Of a stretch of 64,000 nt of DNA, positions 8,699-17,830 are shown piece after piece. The notes under the pieces were generated by a model. It made no database searches, was not told the DNA's origin, and was given only the letters and a program-made list of their open reading frames with translations. Numbering within the stretch: position 1 is the stretch's first letter; each line of letters starts with the position of its first letter. This DNA is from Planctomycetota bacterium (GTDB lineage Bacteria; Planctomycetota; Planctomycetia; Gemmatales; Gemmataceae), in contig JACPZP010000179.1 of the NCBI GenBank assembly GCA_016195405.1, positions 1 through 64,000 on the forward strand, written 5' to 3'. Position numbers and translations under genes: made by a program.

Positions 8699-10264
8699 AT
8701 GATGTCAACGGCGAATAACGACCACACCCACAGCGACCTGATTTTGTGCCGTCGCTTGCTCTGGTTTTGGTTGTTGATTCGCACGGTCGTATGGGTCGTG
8801 GCTACGGCTGCCACGCAACCGAACGCGCCGCTCGATTTGATTGAATGGCTCGCATGGGGAAATCAATTCGCATGGGGCTATCCCAAACATCCTCCGTTGC
8901 CCGCATGGGTGGCCGGCGTATTTGCGACACTGTCTCCGGGCGATGTTTGGGGAGTCTACATTGCCAGCTACCTTTTGGCGGCGTGTTGCCTTTGGACCGC
9001 GTGGCGGGTTGGGCTGGAATTCCTAGCGCCGCGCCAGGCACTCTTGGGCGCTCTGTGCCTCGACGGCCTCATGTATTTGACCGGTGACACGTCGGAATTC
9101 AGCAACAACGTCGCCCTCAACGTCGCCTGGGCCTTCACCGTATTGTGCTTCGTCCGCGCCGTGCGAACGGGAAAACTTAGCTGGTGGCTCGGCCTGGGCA
9201 CGTCGGTTGGCCTTGGGATTTTGTGCAAATATACGCTCGGCGTGCTTCTGGCGCCGCTTTTCGGTTACATGCACTTCAATGGGAATGCTCGTCGCCATTT
9301 GAAGCGGCCGGGGCCATACCTTGCCGCGATTCTCGCTCTCGCACTCTTCGCGCCCCACGCACTTTGGCTCTTGCAGAATGATTTCATTACTTTGCAGTAC
9401 GCCGCGGAACGTTCCGCTGCGGAGCGCTCCCCAGTCACGGGCTGGATTGGCCACCTGAAGAATCCAGTAGGGTTTTTAGTTGCAGAAGCGCTCTTGCTGA
9501 TACCCGTTTTTCTGGTACTGGCGCCGCTGGTACGTAGACCTCGCGCTCCGCGTGCAGCGAATCTTCACGCGGAGTGTGAGGCCAACGTATTGCACTGGGT
9601 GGTGTTGGGACCGGTTGTCTTGTTGCTGGGCTTATCGCTGGCGACGGGATGTCAGTTGCGACTTGTATGGGGTTCGCCGTTATGGACGTTTGTCGGCGTG
9701 TGGATATTGGCGCTCGCGGGAACTGATTCCCCGATCCGAATGCGCTGGGCCTGCCGTGCCTGGGCGGTCGTCGCCACTTCGATGCTTGTGTGCTGCACCA
9801 TTAAGAATGTCGCGGCGCCATATGTTCTGAACAGACCGACGCGGGTCACCTACCCCGGGCGAGCTCTTGCCGATGAAATCGCCCGGCGCTGGCACTCCCA
9901 TTGTGCCGAACCGTTTCCCATCGTGGCGGGAGAGGCTTGGCGAGCGGGAAACGCCTGCTGTTACGCGCCTCAGCGACCCGTCATTTATTCCGCGGGATTT
10001 ATGGGCTGGATGGCATTCGATCCCGAGCACACCCCCTGGACCGATGACGCCGATCTGCTTCGCCGCGGCGGCGTCTTGCTTTGGGACGCGCGCCAAGACG
10101 GCGACCTGCTGCCCGACGCCATCCGCGCGCGCTTCCCAAGCGCCGACACGCAGAATCCCATAGTTCTGCCCTACCAAACGCGCGCCGGGATACCGCCCGA
10201 CCGTATCGGCATCGCCATCGTCTGGCCGGCAAACGACCGCCCCGTTAGCAAAAGGAGCGATTAG
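8699..10264 (+). CDS. GT39-family membrane glycosyltransferase (PMT_2)
   Basis: A 521-residue polytopic membrane protein with about ten hydrophobic segments and a C-terminal periplasmic domain. After the first helix comes a loop with EWLAWGNQFAWGYPKHPPL, matching the PMT_2 pattern in which an acidic residue precedes a Y.KHPPL stretch. Such proteins move a sugar from a polyprenyl phosphate donor onto lipid or protein at the outer face of the inner membrane. Two adjacent ATG codons (8699 and 8702) are both possible starts. Translation is likely coupled to the methyltransferase 8 bases upstream. Confidence 0.85.
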   Translation: MMSTANNDHTHSDLILCRRLLWFWLLIRTVVWVVATAATQPNAPLDLIEWLAWGNQFAWGYPKHPPLPAWVAGVFATLSPGDVWGVYIASYLLAACCLWTAWRVGLEFLAPRQALLGALCLDGLMYLTGDTSEFSNNVALNVAWAFTVLCFVRAVRTGKLSWWLGLGTSVGLGILCKYTLGVLLAPLFGYMHFNGNARRHLKRPGPYLAAILALALFAPHALWLLQNDFITLQYAAERSAAERSPVTGWIGHLKNPVGFLVAEALLLIPVFLVLAPLVRRPRAPRAANLHAECEANVLHWVVLGPVVLLLGLSLATGCQLRLVWGSPLWTFVGVWILALAGTDSPIRMRWACRAWAVVATSMLVCCTIKNVAAPYVLNRPTRVTYPGRALADEIARRWHSHCAEPFPIVAGEAWRAGNACCYAPQRPVIYSAGFMGWMAFDPEHTPWTDDADLLRRGGVLLWDARQDGDLLPDAIRARFPSADTQNPIVLPYQTRAGIPPDRIGIAIVWPANDRPVSKRSD

Positions 10265-10362
10265 TTTGCCTCGCGCCGGAAAATAACCTACATTTGAGGG
10301 CGAGTAGCCCACCGTAGTCCCCTCCCCCGCATGCGCATTCCCCAAAACATACCTCCGCTGAC

Positions 10363-11562
10363 ATGGCAATCGCTTCCACAGGGGCACTTTGCGACGTTTT
10401 GCGCGAGCGCGGCCTCTTGACGCCGGCGCAGCTTTCCCAATTGCCGCACCTGGTTCAAGGCCGCTCCGGCGACGCCCGCCCCCTAGCCAAGACCCTTGTC
10501 CAGCGCGGTTGGCTTACGGTCTACCAGATCAATCAACTGCTCGCCGATGAAGGAGACGATCTGGTCATCGGCTCGTACGTCGTCCTCGATCGGCTTGGCC
10601 AAGGGGGTCTAAGCCAGGTATTCAAGGCCCGACACATCGAAGACGAAGGCTGGATCCTCGCCCTCAAGGTGCTGCGGCCCGCGGCGCTTGCCTGCGCGCA
10701 GGGCCGAGAGCAGTTCCTGCACGAAATGCAGGCGATGGCCCGGCTCGATCATCCCAACATCGTTCAATTCTGCGATCTTGACCAGGCCGGCGGAACGTTC
10801 TACTTCACCATGGAGTTCATCGACGGCATTGACCTCGGCAAACACGTCGATCTCAGCGGTCCGTTGCCGGCAAACCAGGCGTGCGATTACATCCGCCAGA
10901 CGGCGCTGGGGCTTCAGCACGCCTACGAGAAGAACCTGGTCCATCGCGACATCAAACCCGCGAACCTCTTTTTGACTCACGTCGCGGCCAACGACAGGAG
11001 TCGCGGGAAGGGCGCCAAGACACGCGCGCACATCAAGATTCTCGACTGGGGTTTGGCAGGCTTGCGCTATCCCAAGGGGCACAGCGGAGCGGAGCGACAG
11101 GGGCCGGGCGGCGGGGGCATCATCGGCACGGCCGACTACTTGGCGCCCGAACAAGCCCGCGACCACGAAACGGTCGACATTCGCGGCGACATTTACAGCC
11201 TCGGCTGCACCTTCCACTTTTTGTTGACGGGCCGGCCACCGTTCGATGGCGGCTCACTCATCGAAAAGCTCATGCAGCACAAGAGCGCTCGACCCGCACC
11301 GATCACTAAGGTCCGTCCGGATGTCCCCGAGGAAGTGATTGCAATCGTGGAGCGCATGATGGCCAAAGACCCCGCGCACCGCTACCAAACGCCGGCGGCC
11401 TTGGCGGCGGTTCTGGCGCCACACGCCGAACACGACGTTCCCGCCGCTTCCTCTTCGCGACGGGCCCTGAAACCCGAGAAACTGCCCGCAGTCAACGAAC
11501 CCACGCCGCTGCCGGGCACTCTGGCCAGCCATCGCATCAGCCTCGCACGGCGCCTCCGTTGA
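10363..11562 (+). CDS. Hanks-type Ser/Thr protein kinase
   Basis: A 399-residue soluble kinase. Residues 1-65 form an N-terminal helical module (GLLTPAQLSQL, RGWLTVYQINQLL) that often precedes kinase domains in planctomycetes. The kinase domain follows: glycine loop LGQGGLSQVFKA, catalytic Lys in LALKVL, HRDIKPANLF loop, DWG in place of DFG (LDWGLA), and GTADYLAPEQ with SLGCTFHFLLTGRPPF. The C-terminal tail is short and has no membrane helix. The last 26 bases overlap the 3' end of the convergent FolK-SDR gene. Confidence 0.92.
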   Translation: MAIASTGALCDVLRERGLLTPAQLSQLPHLVQGRSGDARPLAKTLVQRGWLTVYQINQLLADEGDDLVIGSYVVLDRLGQGGLSQVFKARHIEDEGWILALKVLRPAALACAQGREQFLHEMQAMARLDHPNIVQFCDLDQAGGTFYFTMEFIDGIDLGKHVDLSGPLPANQACDYIRQTALGLQHAYEKNLVHRDIKPANLFLTHVAANDRSRGKGAKTRAHIKILDWGLAGLRYPKGHSGAERQGPGGGGIIGTADYLAPEQARDHETVDIRGDIYSLGCTFHFLLTGRPPFDGGSLIEKLMQHKSARPAPITKVRPDVPEEVIAIVERMMAKDPAHRYQTPAALAAVLAPHAEHDVPAASSSRRALKPEKLPAVNEPTPLPGTLASHRISLARRLR

Positions 11563-12799
11563 TGCGAATGACCTGCCCGGTGATGAACTCAGCCGCGGGC
11601 GACACCAGCCAGCGGGCCACCCTCGCCACATCTTCCGGCGTGCCCCACCTCCCCAAAGGCGTCTCGCGACGCACACGCTCCTGCCAACTTTGCGACGCCC
11701 CTTTTCCCCAAGCCGTGCGAATCCAGCCCGGCGCCAAGCAATTCACGCGCACTTGCGGCGCCAGAGTCAGCGCCAAGCTTTTCGAGAAGGCCATCACCGC
11801 CCCTTTACTGGCCGCGAACAGCTGGCCGCTGTCGCCTTCCATGCCGGTCTCCGCCTGATCCCAACCTATGTTCACAATCGCCCCCCTGCCCTGCTCCTTC
11901 ATGCGCGCGCCGATCCGACGCGAGAGGTACACGGTCGCTTCGACATCTACCGACCACAGGACCCCGAGTTTTTCTTCGAACGACCACCCGGCCGCTTCGC
12001 CGGTCAAGGTGTCGGCGCCGGCGTTGTTGATGCATATGTCGAGTCCGCCCCATTGGTCCCAGGCATTGTCCGCGAGTTGATCCAGCTGATCGAGTTCACG
12101 CAAGTCAGCCAACAGGACGCTGGTCCGTACGCCCTCAGACTGGCACAATGCCGAAACTTCCATCGCACGCTCCTGCGAACGAAGACCGTGAACCAGGACA
12201 TCGGCCCCTCCCGCAGCCAATTCCAGCGCGATCACCCGCCCAATCCCGCGCGTCGACCCCGTGACCAGGGCCCGCAGACCTGCCAGCTCCCGATCGTGTT
12301 TCGGGCTCGCATCTCCCTTCACAACCTGCAGGTTGCGCAACAATTCACCGACCGACCGCTTCAAAACCGGATGCATCGCTTCGGGAGCGATCGACGCCAG
12401 CGGCCGCAGCACGAAGAGCCTCTCGTGCATGCGTGGGTGCGGCAGCACTAAGTGCGACGACTCGAGAGCAGCCTGGCCATGAAGAAGCAAATCGAGATCG
12501 ATGGTGCGCGCTTCATTCTTTTCTCCACGAACCCGCTCCAGCCGCGCTTCGATGTGGTGCAGGAGCTGCAGCAAATCGTGCGGATCGAGGGCGGTCTCCA
12601 ACTCGGCCGCCGCGTTGAGGTACTTCCCTTGGCCGGGCGGACCGCCGACCGGGTCGGTTTCCTCGTACGGCGACACCTTGGTCACTTTGATGTCCGGATG
12701 CGAGCGCAGTCTCTCGAGCGCTCGGTCCAGATAGTTTTTTCGATCACCCAGATTGCTTCCGAGCGCGATGTAGGCGATCTGATTTACCACATTTGCCAT
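11537..12799 (-). CDS. folK: FolK-SDR fusion: HPPK plus short-chain dehydrogenase-like domain
   Basis: A two-domain protein of 420 residues. Residues 1-165 are 6-hydroxymethyl-7,8-dihydropterin pyrophosphokinase (folate synthesis): YIALGSNLGDR, ARTIDLDLLL and LPHPRMHERLFVLRPL. Residues 175-420 are an SDR-type Rossmann domain with cofactor motif TGSTRGIG, NNAG and the GWIRT segment. The SDR catalytic motif is altered: where YxxxK is expected the sequence is FAASK, and the usual catalytic Ser before it is not obvious (NIGWDQ). The ATG at 12799 has a GAGGAGGTGAGC site, which sets the start. A role in pterin reduction is suggested by the fusion, but the missing Tyr argues for altered chemistry or a structural role. 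Confidence 0.88.
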   Translation of the reverse strand: MANVVNQIAYIALGSNLGDRKNYLDRALERLRSHPDIKVTKVSPYEETDPVGGPPGQGKYLNAAAELETALDPHDLLQLLHHIEARLERVRGEKNEARTIDLDLLLHGQAALESSHLVLPHPRMHERLFVLRPLASIAPEAMHPVLKRSVGELLRNLQVVKGDASPKHDRELAGLRALVTGSTRGIGRVIALELAAGGADVLVHGLRSQERAMEVSALCQSEGVRTSVLLADLRELDQLDQLADNAWDQWGGLDICINNAGADTLTGEAAGWSFEEKLGVLWSVDVEATVYLSRRIGARMKEQGRGAIVNIGWDQAETGMEGDSGQLFAASKGAVMAFSKSLALTLAPQVRVNCLAPGWIRTAWGKGASQSWQERVRRETPLGRWGTPEDVARVARWLVSPAAEFITGQVIRINGGAVRG

Positions 12800-12995
12800 G
12801 CTCACCTCCTCGTAGACAAGGGCCCCTCGTTGTGCAGGCTTCGGCATCGCGGCCAGTTTGAGCGCATAACAGGTTGAAAGCCAATCACTTCCGATGAAGT
12901 GCATCCTTTAGCGCTGCCGATACCTGTTGACACGGATGCGACATCCATCCGGCAAGCCGAATTCGTCCAGCCCGCCCCCCTCGGGAGAGAAACGC

Positions 12996-13760
12996 ATGAT
13001 CGGCGAGGACACCTTGGCCAGCACGGAGACCGACCAGCTTCGCCAGCAGCTTCTCCGAGCACAGCGTCTCAGCAGCGTCGGCACTTTGGCCTCCAGCGTG
13101 GCCCACGAGTTCAACAATATCCTCACCACCATCATTAACTACGCCAAGCTCGGCATGAAGCCCGATTGCAACGAACAAAGCCGCATGCAATCGCTCGAAA
13201 AGATCCTCAAAGGCAGCCAGCGGGCGGCGGCGATCATCAGCAGCATGCTCGGCTTCGCCCGCAACCACTCGACCCAACGTGACTTGATCGACCTCGTCGC
13301 CCTGGTCGAGGAAGTCCTAGTGCTGACCGAAAAAGACCTAAGCAAGCACATGGTGCAGTTGGAGAAAAAGTTCCAGGGCCGGCCCAAAGCGCCGGTGGTG
13401 CGCGGACAGATTGAGCAAATCCTCATCAACCTGCTCATCAACGCTCGTCAGGCGATGCCGCGCGGCGGACGCCTCACCATCGAGGTGCGCGAAAACCCGG
13501 ACACCCAGATGGCCGAGATCCGCATCTGCGACACCGGCGTCGGCATTCCGCCCGATCAACTTCGCCTTATCTTTGAGCCGTTTTATACTACTAAAAAGCC
13601 CGATGACGAGGGCCACGGCGGCAGCGGCCTGGGTTTGAGCGTGTGCCGGCAGATCATCGAGCAGCACCATGGCCGCATTCGCGTGGAAAGCGTCGTTGGG
13701 AAAGGCTCGAAATTCATCGTCAAGCTGCCTTTGAAACGAAACGATGACCCCCCCGGTTAA
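12996..13760 (+). CDS. Soluble sensor histidine kinase
   Basis: A 254-residue cytoplasmic kinase with a dimerisation/phosphoacceptor helix (VGTLASSVAHEFNNILT, His near residue 39) and a full HATPase domain: N box NLLINARQAM, G1 ICDTGVGIP, F box FEPFYTTK, and G2 GGSGLGLSVC. It has no membrane helix and no PAS or GAF sensor, so the input must come from a partner. No response regulator is adjacent. The start at 12996 has GGGAGAG upstream; an open extension upstream is Pro/Ser-rich and unlikely. It diverges from folK. Confidence 0.9.
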   Translation: MIGEDTLASTETDQLRQQLLRAQRLSSVGTLASSVAHEFNNILTTIINYAKLGMKPDCNEQSRMQSLEKILKGSQRAAAIISSMLGFARNHSTQRDLIDLVALVEEVLVLTEKDLSKHMVQLEKKFQGRPKAPVVRGQIEQILINLLINARQAMPRGGRLTIEVRENPDTQMAEIRICDTGVGIPPDQLRLIFEPFYTTKKPDDEGHGGSGLGLSVCRQIIEQHHGRIRVESVVGKGSKFIVKLPLKRNDDPPG

Positions 13761-14230
13761 GACACACCTACCCACTCGGCCCCGGCCGGACCTCGACATT
13801 GCGACGCGCTGAAAGCCGTTTCATCATCATCTCACGTCACACCACACGCCTAAATCTAACAAACTGAACACCTTATGAGATCCATGAGATCGGTGAGATT
13901 CAAGAGATGTAAGGAACGCGAGCAATTTGAGAAACCCATGAGATTCATGCGATGCAAGCAATGGAAGGTACGTGCTTCCTCATAACTTGTATGGGCTTCG
14001 TCCCCTCTGTGTCGACGTCTACAACTCTGAACAAATCCACTTCGCTTGGCTGCCAGGCGCCGCGCGACCTCAAAGAACAATGGCGAACCGTGCTGGTGCC
14101 TGCTAGGATACCCTCAACCTGAGTGGTGCCGATGCGCAAAATCCACAGTCAGCCTTGCGTCCCCGGAAATTGCCGCTGGTTGTGATGCGTATCTTGGTGT
14201 TCCAGCTTTAGGGCGCACTACCGATTAACC
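13761..14230. other. Gene-free stretch between the histidine kinase and the accessory island
   Basis: About 470 bases with no credible gene. Around 13870-13965 it has degenerate direct repeats of a GAGATCCATGAGAT-like unit and is less GC-rich than its surroundings. This may mark an insertion border of the AAA/DUF4276 pair. No tRNA, integrase or inverted terminal repeat was found. Confidence 0.5.
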
Positions 14231-15351
14231 ATGTCCAAGCCGATAAGCAAAATCACACGATCCAGGGCTTCAAATCCATTCGATCCCTTGAGGATTTCCC
14301 GCTGGCTTCGCTGAACGTTCTGATCGGGGCGAACGGGTCGGGCAAGAGCAACTTCGTAAGCTTCTTCACGCTATTCCATGAACTCGTCGAAGGACGGCTT
14401 GAGAAGGCCATTAACAAAGCGGGAGGGGCCGACATTCACCTGTTTCTTGGCCCAAAGGTGACGGACAAGATCGAAGCGGACTTGGAGTTCGGGATGAACG
14501 GCTACCAGTGCGTGCTGGAGCCAACGGATGATAATCGGCTGATCTTTGCGGACGAACGGATCCAGTACCACGCAGATCCCGGGATGCGGACGCAGCCCGT
14601 GAACGCTTCCATTGGTCAGGGCCACAGCGAGTCGAAACTGAAGCAGCACGCGAAAGATGGATGGAATCGGGCGGTCGCGCAGCATGTTTACGACGCTGTG
14701 TCGAGTTGGACGGTCTACCATTTTCACGACACGAGCAACACCGCCGCCATGCGGCGCACGTGGCCCGTCCGCGATAATGAGCGGCTTCGTGGCAGTGGCG
14801 AGAATCTTGCGGCTTTCTTGTACCGCCTACGTGACGAGGAAGCAGCCACCTACTCCATGATCGTGGACACCATTCGCCTGGTCGCGCCGTTCTTCAAGGA
14901 ATTCAAGCTGCGCCCGAAGAAACGGAAGGACGACACGTCGCTCGAACTGGAGTGGACACAGAAAAATACCGACTACCCCTTCCACGCGAGCCAATTGTCG
15001 GACGGAACGCTCCGGTTCATCGCGCTTGCGACGGCCCTACTGCAACCGAAGCCACAGGCGACAATTCTCATCGACGAACCAGAGTTGGGCCTCCATCCGT
15101 TCGCTCTGAATGCATTGGCGAGTCTAATTCGACAGGCCAGCGTGCGAACACAACTCATCGTTTCCACGCAGTCAGCCCAGCTGCTCAATGCGTTCGAGCC
15201 CGAAGAGATCGTGGTGATGGAACGAAAGGAGGGTGAATCGCTGTTTCGCCGCCTTGAGGAGGACGAACTTAAGACATGGCTGGATGAAGAGTACACCCTG
15301 GGCGAGCTATGGCAGAAGGAAGTGTACGGAGGGGGCCCGGTGCATGAATAG
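14231..15351 (+). CDS. AAA_21-family ATPase (SMC/OLD-like), with an apparent frameshift near the start
   Basis: ABC-type ATPase of the OLD/AAA_21 class. Visible motifs are FKSIRSLEDFPL, Walker A IGANGSGKSNF, the ABC signature region LSDGTLRFIALATALL, Walker B TILIDEPELGLHP, and the H-loop segment VSTQSAQLL. The only good ATG (14231) encodes MSKPISKITR and then leaves the frame that encodes IQGFKSI onward. One missing base near 14259 would join the two into a normal family N-terminus, and no ATG, GTG or TTG precedes the P-loop in the downstream frame. The next gene starts 8 bases before this stop. The frameshift may be a real mutation, a recoding site or an assembly error. Confidence 0.8.
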
Positions 15352-16018
15352 GGTCATCGCCGTGGTAGAAGGTTGCACCGAACAAGCATTCGTACGGGAG
15401 GTGCTGGCTCCGTGGCTCGGAAGCCGTGACGTCGGGCTCACCGCCCGATTGGTGGGAAAGCCCGGTCACAAGGGAGGAGTCGGAGAGTATCCGCGCGCCC
15501 AGAGAGACATGATAGCGCTTCTCAAGCAGGACTCGGTTACGTTCGTCACGACCATGTTCGACTTCTACCGCATGCCCGATAGCTGGCCGGGGCGCAAGAA
15601 GGCAAAGAAACTGGCATTCGCACGGAAGGCTTCCACGGTCGAAGTAGCGATCCTCAACGACGTCGCCCAGACTTTCGGCGGCAGGTTCGACAGGCGGCGG
15701 TTTTTTCCATATGTCCAGATGCACGAGTATGAAGGGCTGCTGTTTTCGCGACCCGAGGTTATCTCGAAGGTCCTTATGAATCCAGCAATTGCGGAGGACT
15801 TGAAAGCAATCCGTGCCGATTTCGATGCGCCCGAAGAAATTGACGACAGCCCGGAGACGGCCCCGTCAAAACGCATCGACAAGCTCAGCCCGGTTTTTCA
15901 AAAGCCATTGCATGGCGTAATTGCAGCGCAGCGAATCGGGATCGAGACGATTCGTGAGGAATGCCCTCATTTTAACGAATGGCTTACGGCATTGGAGAAC
16001 ATTGGAGGGTCAAGATAG
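15344..16018 (+). CDS. DUF4276 family protein (Toprim-like putative nuclease)
   Basis: A 224-residue protein with the N-terminal strand-turn motif VIAVVEGCTEQAF, resembling the Toprim Glu motif, then TTMFDFYRMP with the acidic residues expected for the second Toprim motif, and a conserved PYVQMHEYEGLLFS segment typical of DUF4276. The ATG at 15344 overlaps the ATPase stop by 8 bases and has a GGAGGGGG ribosome site, so the two genes are translationally coupled. ATPase plus Toprim-like effector pairs (OLD, PARIS, Gabija) act in phage defence. That this pair does so too is inference. Confidence 0.85.
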   Translation: MNRVIAVVEGCTEQAFVREVLAPWLGSRDVGLTARLVGKPGHKGGVGEYPRAQRDMIALLKQDSVTFVTTMFDFYRMPDSWPGRKKAKKLAFARKASTVEVAILNDVAQTFGGRFDRRRFFPYVQMHEYEGLLFSRPEVISKVLMNPAIAEDLKAIRADFDAPEEIDDSPETAPSKRIDKLSPVFQKPLHGVIAAQRIGIETIREECPHFNEWLTALENIGGSR

Positions 16019-16077
16019 AGAGCTGCGTCCGCTGCGTCTCTCTTTGTCCACGTACTTTTAGGCAAATTTGTCACAGA

Positions 16078-16740
16078 ATGAAAGCCCCTGATATATTCGC
16101 GATCTTCGCTAAGGCGCCGACTCCGGGGTCCGTCAAAACGCGCCTGGCGGCTCAAACCGATCCCATTTTCGCTGCTCAAGTTGCGGATGCTTTCCTTCGA
16201 GACACGATCGTCAAGGCCCATGAGCTGGATGTCGAGCGCTTTCTGGTCTACGCACCCCAGAATCGCAAGGCGTACTTCGAACAACTCGCCCAACGTCATT
16301 TTGAAATGGAAGCTCAGAGCGCCGGCGACCTCGGCCACCGCCTGTACAGCTTTCTGAGGAATCGCTTCGGCGCGCAGGCAAAGCGCGTGGTTGTGATCGG
16401 CTCAGACAGTCCTACTCTACCGATGGCGTTCGTGGAACGAGCCTTCCGCGAATTGGAAAAGGCCGATATCGCGCTCGGACCGGCACCCGACGGCGGATAC
16501 TACTTGTTGGGATGTGCGAATCGGACGCCGCCGATTTTCGAGGGCGTTCCCTGGGGCTCGGCCAAGGTGTTTGAAGAAACCATTCGCCTTGCGAAGGAGG
16601 CCGAGCTGCGGATCACAATTCTGGAGCCTTGGTACGACGTCGATACCAAAGAAGACTGGGAAAAGCTGAAAGAACATTGCCTGGAGTTGCGTGCGGCGGG
16701 GATGGACCCCGGAATACCGGCGACCGAAGCGCTGTTCTAG
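16078..16740 (+). CDS. TIGR04282-type glycosyltransferase / nucleotidyltransferase (DUF2064)
   Basis: A 220-residue soluble GT-A-like protein. The ATG at 16078 gives the N-terminus DIFAIFAKAPTPGSVKTRLA, the defining nucleotide-binding segment of TIGR04282; the ten residues before it are better read as untranslated. Further motifs are VVVIGSDSPTLP (the acidic metal site), LGPAPDGGYYLLG and DVDTKEDWE near the C-terminus. Relatives resemble CofC and MobA nucleotidyltransferases. The product is unknown. It converges on the H4MPT-linked gene, whose stop lies 44 bases away. Confidence 0.85.
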   Translation: MKAPDIFAIFAKAPTPGSVKTRLAAQTDPIFAAQVADAFLRDTIVKAHELDVERFLVYAPQNRKAYFEQLAQRHFEMEAQSAGDLGHRLYSFLRNRFGAQAKRVVVIGSDSPTLPMAFVERAFRELEKADIALGPAPDGGYYLLGCANRTPPIFEGVPWGSAKVFEETIRLAKEAELRITILEPWYDVDTKEDWEKLKEHCLELRAAGMDPGIPATEALF

Positions 16741-16780
16741 TCCTCCCGTTGGCGAGTTTGCGCGAACGAATCGTCGAGGT

Positions 16781-16801
16781 CGCGCTATCCCGCAAGTGGG
16801 A
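16781..16801. repeat. Palindromic element carrying the stop of the C1-pathway gene
   Basis: CGCGCTATCCCGCAAGTGGGA, a diverged copy of the element at 5689. The CTA at 16785-16787 is the TAG stop of the minus-strand gene. Confidence 0.6.
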
Positions 16802-17816
16802 GATTCTCCACCGCGAGCACCGCCGCCGCAAAAGCGCACGCGGCCTCGGAAATGCCCGGTCCGAGCTTATCCGTGATCGAAATTGTGCAACCGGTCGGGC
16901 TCTCTCCCAATAAGCGTCGCGCGACGCCTTCGCCGGACCCGGAAAGCACAAACAAAGGCGAGCCGGGAGCGTAAGCGACCGGAGGACCCTGACCTTTCGG
17001 CAATTGTGCGCTCACGCGCGTAAATGCAGCGCAAAACAAAGCGCGCATTCGGTCCACAACGTTTTGGGCCAGGCGCTTCGTTTCGTCCCGCGTCGCTGTT
17101 TCGCCGTCATGACCCAACATCCGCGCCAGGCGAGCGTGGGCATGAGAGCGAGTCGCCGGTCTGCCGTCGGCGGTGTCGCAGTTGGTGGCGGTTTCGTTCG
17201 TGATCCCTTCGAGGAGTAGGGCATCAAGGGTGGACGCGAAAAACTCCGCCATGAGACCCGACTCGAGGCCAAGCACCGCGGCCACCGGCGTGCGCCGCCA
17301 CCCTAAGTAGATCAACTCGCCGGTTTTCAAACGCTGGGCATCCGTGCGGCCATGAGGCACGGGCCGGCCGTCAACGAGAGGAATGATGTCGGTGGTAGTG
17401 CTTCCCATGTCGATGAGAAACGCGGCGCCTTTGGAGACAAAGCGACCCGCCCAGGTCGCCTGGGCTAGCCAGTTCGCCGCCGCCACGGCTAGCAGATCAG
17501 CGCGAGCTTCATCGACCGTCAGAAAACGGCCGTGAGTGGACCAAACCCACACGGGAGATGAGCCGGCTACCGCAGCGACGCTTTCGAGAATGGAGTTGAC
17601 CCCGTCGCGTTTAGTGGCGAAACAATCGCATAACTCCCCGGTCATCGTAACGGCCAGCAGATCGCGTGGAGGCATGGCGGCCAGCAACTCTCGAAGCGAT
17701 TCTGGGAGACTGTGCGGGTCCTTCCAAAGTGCGAATGGCACGGATCGGGCCGCGCCGTTCGTGTGGGCCGCCTTGAGATTGGCGCCGCCGATGTCGATAC
17801 CAAGAACGGATGCCAT
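16785..17816 (-). CDS. H4MPT-linked C1 transfer pathway protein (TIGR03123, hydantoinase/oxoprolinase-like)
   Basis: A 343-residue actin/ASKHA-fold protein. From the ATG at 17816 it reads VLGIDIGGANLKAAHTNG, then LAVTMTGELCDCFATK, and later IDMGSTTTDIIPL, the two phosphate loops of this family. Close relatives sit in tetrahydromethanopterin-dependent formaldehyde oxidation clusters of methylotrophs and planctomycetes and are linked to H4MPT biosynthesis. No other fae, mch or fhc-type gene is in this window, so here it is detached from the pathway. A membrane-protein gene ends 14 bases upstream on the same strand. The stop codon lies in a palindrome. Confidence 0.88.
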   Translation of the reverse strand: MASVLGIDIGGANLKAAHTNGAARSVPFALWKDPHSLPESLRELLAAMPPRDLLAVTMTGELCDCFATKRDGVNSILESVAAVAGSSPVWVWSTHGRFLTVDEARADLLAVAAANWLAQATWAGRFVSKGAAFLIDMGSTTTDIIPLVDGRPVPHGRTDAQRLKTGELIYLGWRRTPVAAVLGLESGLMAEFFASTLDALLLEGITNETATNCDTADGRPATRSHAHARLARMLGHDGETATRDETKRLAQNVVDRMRALFCAAFTRVSAQLPKGQGPPVAYAPGSPLFVLSGSGEGVARRLLGESPTGCTISITDKLGPGISEAACAFAAAVLAVENLPLAG

Positions 17817-17830
17817 GCTGCTGTTGTGGC

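Noticed and set aside
13856-14139. Short minus-strand frames before the AAA ATPase gene
   Set aside because: They are made of degenerate GAGATCCATGAGAT-type repeats and have no ribosome site or recognisable motif, so they are treated as non-coding.
14231-14290. Programmed -1 frameshifting in the ATPase gene
   Set aside because: No X-XXY-YYZ slippery heptamer or strong downstream structure was seen at the frame change; a deletion or sequence error is simpler.
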